NCBI GenBank assembly: GCA_035938215.1
Contig: DASZHC010000138.1
Span: 1 to 9,386, forward strand
Origin: DASZHC01 sp035938215
Lineage (GTDB): Bacteria; Verrucomicrobiota; Verrucomicrobiia; Chthoniobacterales; JAFAMB01
Direction of reading: 5' to 3'
DNA length: 9,386 nucleotides
This document shows, piece after piece, positions 7,019 to 9,386 of the stretch (positions are counted from its first letter, which is position 1; every line of letters begins with the position of its first letter). The translations under genes and the position numbers were made by a program. The notes beneath the pieces were generated by a model. It was not told the origin of the DNA. It did not search any database and was given only the letters and a program-made list of their open reading frames with translations.

Positions 7019-7719
7019 GTTCGACCTCCTTCCGAAGCTCCGTACGGTTCAAGCTGACTCCGCATCGGATGCAAGGTGCGGATCAACATGATGCTCATAT
7101 CGCTGAACAGGGCAGAGCAATCTCCCAACTTTCCCGACCAGGCCGCTTCGCTCTTCGTCAGCCGTTCCCACACTTCCACGGGATGCTCCGGAGAAATGCC
7201 GCGCGAAATCAGAAAGAGCGATACCTCGCTTGGCATGAAATCCCATGGACGCGGAATGACGATCGCGTTCCGATCGTCATTGAGAACGTGGACAAGATGT
7301 TCCTTAAACTGTCCGATCTCACCGCGCCTGTGAAAAGTGATAAACGTCGTTTCGTCAAAACAAACCCGGCAGCGAGACGCCAGCACCTGCGCGGAGCTGA
7401 TACCGGGTATTGTTTCCACCGGATGACCGCACGCCCGCTCGACCCGCTCGAGAAATTGAAATCCAGAGAAGTGGAGATCTCCCATAAAGACGACAACGCA
7501 TTTCATTCCTTGATGATGCAGCGAAGCAATCGCCTGAAGCTTCTCGACCTGGTCCTTGTAACCCATTTCCACGGCTCGCGAATTCTGTGCGATGAGCGGC
7601 CTGACTACCTCCACTACAGCTCCGAAGCCGCCGACTACGTCGGCTTCCTCAATCAGTTGCCGGCCATGCCCCGTCATATAGCCGAGATCGCCCGGGCCTG
7701 CTCCAACACAATAAATCAT
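7015..7719 (-). CDS. cbiE: CbiE, cobalt-precorrin-7 C5-methyltransferase (stand-alone)
   Basis: CbiE is the SAM-dependent methylase that adds the C5 methyl late in corrin ring formation, working with CbiT. The 234-residue protein has GAGPGDLGYMT at 6-16, EEADVVGGF at 24-32, GDLHFSGFQFLERV at 80-93, PGISSAQVLASR at 105-116 and RPWDFMP at 157-163. The GDP of the usual SGDP block is GDL here, and the RPWDFMP block supports CbiE over the other methylases. There is no CbiT domain after residue 220, and no separate cbiT in the window, although CbiT is often fused or adjacent. The start ATG overlaps the cbiA stop as ATGA, with GAGAGG 10 nt upstream. A strong hairpin (7745-7796) lies about 10 nt before that site. 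Exact position specificity is inferred from family resemblance. Confidence 0.9.
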   Translation of the reverse strand: MIYCVGAGPGDLGYMTGHGRQLIEEADVVGGFGAVVEVVRPLIAQNSRAVEMGYKDQVEKLQAIASLHHQGMKCVVVFMGDLHFSGFQFLERVERACGHPVETIPGISSAQVLASRCRVCFDETTFITFHRRGEIGQFKEHLVHVLNDDRNAIVIPRPWDFMPSEVSLFLISRGISPEHPVEVWERLTKSEAAWSGKLGDCSALFSDMSIMLIRTLHPMRSQLEPYGASEGGRT

Positions 7720-9110
7720 AATGTTGTTGCCTCTCTTTTTTGAACTAGTGCACCAAGTCCGTCATTGGTGTAGCGGTCACGGACTTGGTGCACTAGGGGC
7801 GCAATCGCAATTTCGCTCTCCGGAAAGTAGAGATGAACATAGGATGCATGCAACAGGCCCTTTCGAAATCCTTCCGCGCGTTTCGTGCCCAGCCGTTTTC
7901 GGCGAACTGTCCAAAGATTCGCAAATTCCTCTTCACCGAGCCAACGGGAATGATGAAATTCATGTCCACGAAAGCTTGTATCAGGAGCGGCGGCATAGTC
8001 TGTGCATTGGCAATAACCGAAGTGCTGGCGAGTTGTCGTCATCTCCACTTTCCCCGGAAGGACGCCCGCCATCGGAAATCGGTTCCCTTTCAAATCGATA
8101 AGTTCCTGGGAGAGCAGCATCAGTCCCCCGCATTCAGCGTAACAAGAAACTCCATCTGAAAGCGCCTCACGGATCTCGGTTCGCATTGCCCGATTCTGTG
8201 AAAGCCATTCAGAGAACAGCTCCGGGAACCCTCCTCCGATAACCAGCCCATCTATTTCGGGAGGAAGGTTGGTATCGTGAATCGGCGAGAACTCTATCAG
8301 TTCAGCACCGGCACTCCGCAGATGGTCGAGATTTGCCTCGTAATAAAAATGAAACGCTTCATCGCGGGCAATGGCAATACGGACGTTGGTCGCCGGTTGA
8401 ACCAGTTCGTGAGAGACCGGTGGCGCGGGTTGCATCAAATCGACAATCGCCGTCACGTCAATGAATTTTTCCGCAATGATTGCCAACTCGCGGCGGGTCG
8501 GGAAAATGCTTTCCTGACTCGCCCGAAGGCCTAGATGCCGCTCGGGCCACGATAACGGTTCACAGAATGGAACGGCTCCGTAAACAGGGAGTTTCAAAGG
8601 CGCAATCGCCTCGCGCAGATACTCCGAATGCGTCTGACCGGCAACGCCGTTCAATATGACGCCGGCAATGCGATCGCGGCCAGCCTCTGCAACAAATCCG
8701 CGGAGCGCCGCCGCGAGCGATCGTCCGGCCTTTACACTTGAAAGAACGAGGAGTACGGGCCAGTTCAATAACCGGGCGAGAGCCATCGTACTCCCCTCGT
8801 CAGACACGGTTTCACTTCCATCGAAGAGCCCCATCACCCCTTCGACAATCGAAAACTTTCCGGCTCCGTGCCTGCCGACTTCCGACAGTATAGAGCTATT
8901 CCCCATCAGCCAGGCATCGAGGTTTCGTGACTTCATACCGCTGATTCGCGTGTGGTACCCTGGATCAATAAAGTCGGGACCAACCTTGAAGGATTGGATT
9001 GGCAATCCTCTCTCCGCCAGTGCCGCCAGCAAAGCGCAGGTCACAGCAGTCTTCCCATCGCTGCTCCGCATTCCCGCAACGATTATTCCGCCGGGCTTTG
9101 AATCGTTCAT
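7716..9110 (-). CDS. cbiA: CbiA/CobB, cobyrinic acid a,c-diamide synthase
   Basis: This ATP- and glutamine-dependent enzyme amidates side chains a and c of cobyrinic acid. Positions here count from the TTG at 9113; subtract one for the ATG at 9110. The N-terminal ATP domain has GMRSSDGKT (14-22, a divergent P-loop), VGPDFIDPGYH (44-54), NLDAWLMG (64-71) and EGVMGLFDG (91-99). The class I glutamine amidotransferase domain has IARDEAFHFYYEANLD (248-263), IGGGFPE (292-298), YAECGG (325-330, nucleophile C328), GHEFHHS (383-389) and SYVHLYF (424-430). Normal family length ends soon after that. About 27 further residues (439-465) are encoded by an in-frame 18-bp palindrome plus a short tail. Start choice: TTG (9113) and ATG (9110) are consecutive. 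AAGGAGAGG lies at 9123-9131 and suits either; I prefer ATG, while TTG would copy the NTGA overlap seen elsewhere in the operon. Confidence 0.95.
   Translation of the reverse strand: MNDSKPGGIIVAGMRSSDGKTAVTCALLAALAERGLPIQSFKVGPDFIDPGYHTRISGMKSRNLDAWLMGNSSILSEVGRHGAGKFSIVEGVMGLFDGSETVSDEGSTMALARLLNWPVLLVLSSVKAGRSLAAALRGFVAEAGRDRIAGVILNGVAGQTHSEYLREAIAPLKLPVYGAVPFCEPLSWPERHLGLRASQESIFPTRRELAIIAEKFIDVTAIVDLMQPAPPVSHELVQPATNVRIAIARDEAFHFYYEANLDHLRSAGAELIEFSPIHDTNLPPEIDGLVIGGGFPELFSEWLSQNRAMRTEIREALSDGVSCYAECGGLMLLSQELIDLKGNRFPMAGVLPGKVEMTTTRQHFGYCQCTDYAAAPDTSFRGHEFHHSRWLGEEEFANLWTVRRKRLGTKRAEGFRKGLLHASYVHLYFPESEIAIAPLVHQVRDRYTNDGLGALVQKREATTL
7745..7796. repeat. Perfect 18-bp inverted repeat inside the 3' end of cbiA
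   Basis: CTAGTGCACCAAGTCCGT at 7745-7762 is matched exactly by its reverse complement at 7779-7796, around a 16-nt loop. The element lies wholly inside the cbiA frame and encodes LVHQVRDRYTNDGLGAL (residues 440-456 counted from the TTG). It is followed on the minus strand by an A-rich stretch, so it is not an intrinsic terminator. It ends 10 nt before the GAGAGG site of cbiE. It looks like an inserted palindromic element that kept the frame open, comparable in kind to Rickettsia palindromic elements. Confidence 0.9.
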
Positions 9111-9386
9111 CAAAACTCTATTCCTCTCCTTGCAAGGACCCCGTTGTCGAAGTGGTGCTTGACCTTCCGCATCTCGGTTACCACGCCGGCGCGTTCGATT
9201 AGCTCCGCTGCTGCGTAGCGGCCGGTAAAGACCAATTCAACGTGCAACGGACGCTTCTCCACGAGATCAATCGCGCGTTCAATCGAAATAAGGTCTCGAT
9301 GGATGCAATAGTTGATCTCGTCGACGATCACCAAATCATACTCGCCTCCTACGAGAATCTTCTCGAGCCCATCCATCTCTAGAGCC
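9110..9386 (-). CDS. cobO: CobO/BtuR-type corrinoid adenosyltransferase, 3' part only
   Basis: About 91 C-terminal residues are visible, and the frame is open through the right edge, so the start is outside the window. An in-frame ATG at 9376 is internal, not the start, because conserved sequence (ALEMDGLEKIL) runs across it. Family features are EYDLVIVDEINY (the Walker B-like VDE), a LVEKRP segment, LVFTGRYAAAELIERAGVVTEM (matching the usual TGR..P.eLie.AD.VTEM) and a GVLARRGIEF end. This enzyme moves the adenosyl group of ATP to reduced cob(I)yrinic acid a,c-diamide, the product of CbiA encoded directly downstream. The usual length is about 170-200 residues, so roughly half is seen. The TGA shares bases with the cbiA start (TTGATG). 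Confidence 0.92.
   Translation of the reverse strand, partial: ALEMDGLEKILVGGEYDLVIVDEINYCIHRDLISIERAIDLVEKRPLHVELVFTGRYAAAELIERAGVVTEMRKVKHHFDNGVLARRGIEF

Noticed and set aside
7069..7743. 224-codon plus-strand frame opposite cbiE
   Set aside because: It is antisense to cbiE, whose methylase motifs are complete, and has no independent support.
7745..7796. Intrinsic terminator between cbiA and cbiE
   Set aside because: The hairpin is strong, but on the minus strand it is followed by A-rich sequence, not a T tract. It is also inside the coding frame. On the plus strand there is no gene to terminate.
9110..9386. Complete small gene starting at the ATG at 9376
   Set aside because: Conserved adenosyltransferase sequence continues upstream of that ATG to the window edge without a stop, so the gene is truncated by the window.
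1..9386. Cobalamin riboswitch, CRISPR array, tRNA/rRNA, transposase or phage genes
   Set aside because: None was seen. The operon start, where a riboswitch would be expected, lies beyond the right edge.

Overview
This window is one long minus-strand operon for the anaerobic (early cobalt insertion) route of cobalamin (vitamin B12) biosynthesis, read from right to left. In transcription order it holds: the 3' part of cobO/btuR (corrinoid adenosyltransferase, cut by the right edge), cbiA/cobB (cobyrinate a,c-diamide synthase), cbiE, a cbiX-cbiC fusion, cbiD, cbiL, cbiF, a short cbiG and a cbiH-cbiJ fusion. Almost every base is coding. Neighbouring genes overlap, mostly by the 4-nt ATGA arrangement, which points to a single transcript with translational coupling. 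I see no plus-strand gene.

Together the products take sirohydrochlorin to cobyrinic acid a,c-diamide. CbiX inserts cobalt; CbiL (C20), CbiH (C17, ring contraction) and CbiF (C11) methylate; CbiG opens the lactone; CbiD methylates C1; CbiJ reduces; CbiE methylates C5; CbiC moves the C11 methyl to C12; CbiA amidates side chains a and c; CobO adds the adenosyl ligand. CbiX, CbiD and CbiG, with no CobG or CobN, mark the anaerobic branch. The one step between these enzymes with no gene here is CbiT (C15 methylation and decarboxylation). Genes for precorrin-2 supply and for later steps (CbiP, CbiB, nucleotide loop assembly) would also lie elsewhere. The operon start and any B12 riboswitch are beyond the right edge.

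Three places are not explained by the enzymes. (1) Bases 1-173, downstream of the last gene, hold a large imperfect palindrome, a terminator-like hairpin with a T6 tract on the minus strand, and a second inverted repeat that interleaves with the first. (2) Bases 3319-3571, between cbiL and cbiF, are the only sizeable gap in the operon; they are filled with GC-rich inverted-repeat sequence resembling a dispersed intergenic repeat. (3) A perfect 18-bp palindrome at 7745-7796 lies inside the 3' end of cbiA, in frame, and encodes an atypical C-terminal tail.

Organism: a moderately GC-rich bacterium. The two fusions, the compact CbiG and the palindromic repeats would fit an environmental Verrucomicrobiota or Acidobacteriota lineage, but this is a weak impression and not a taxonomic call. 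The pathway itself is well known; the novelty is in domain architecture and the repeats, and I found no previously undescribed system.
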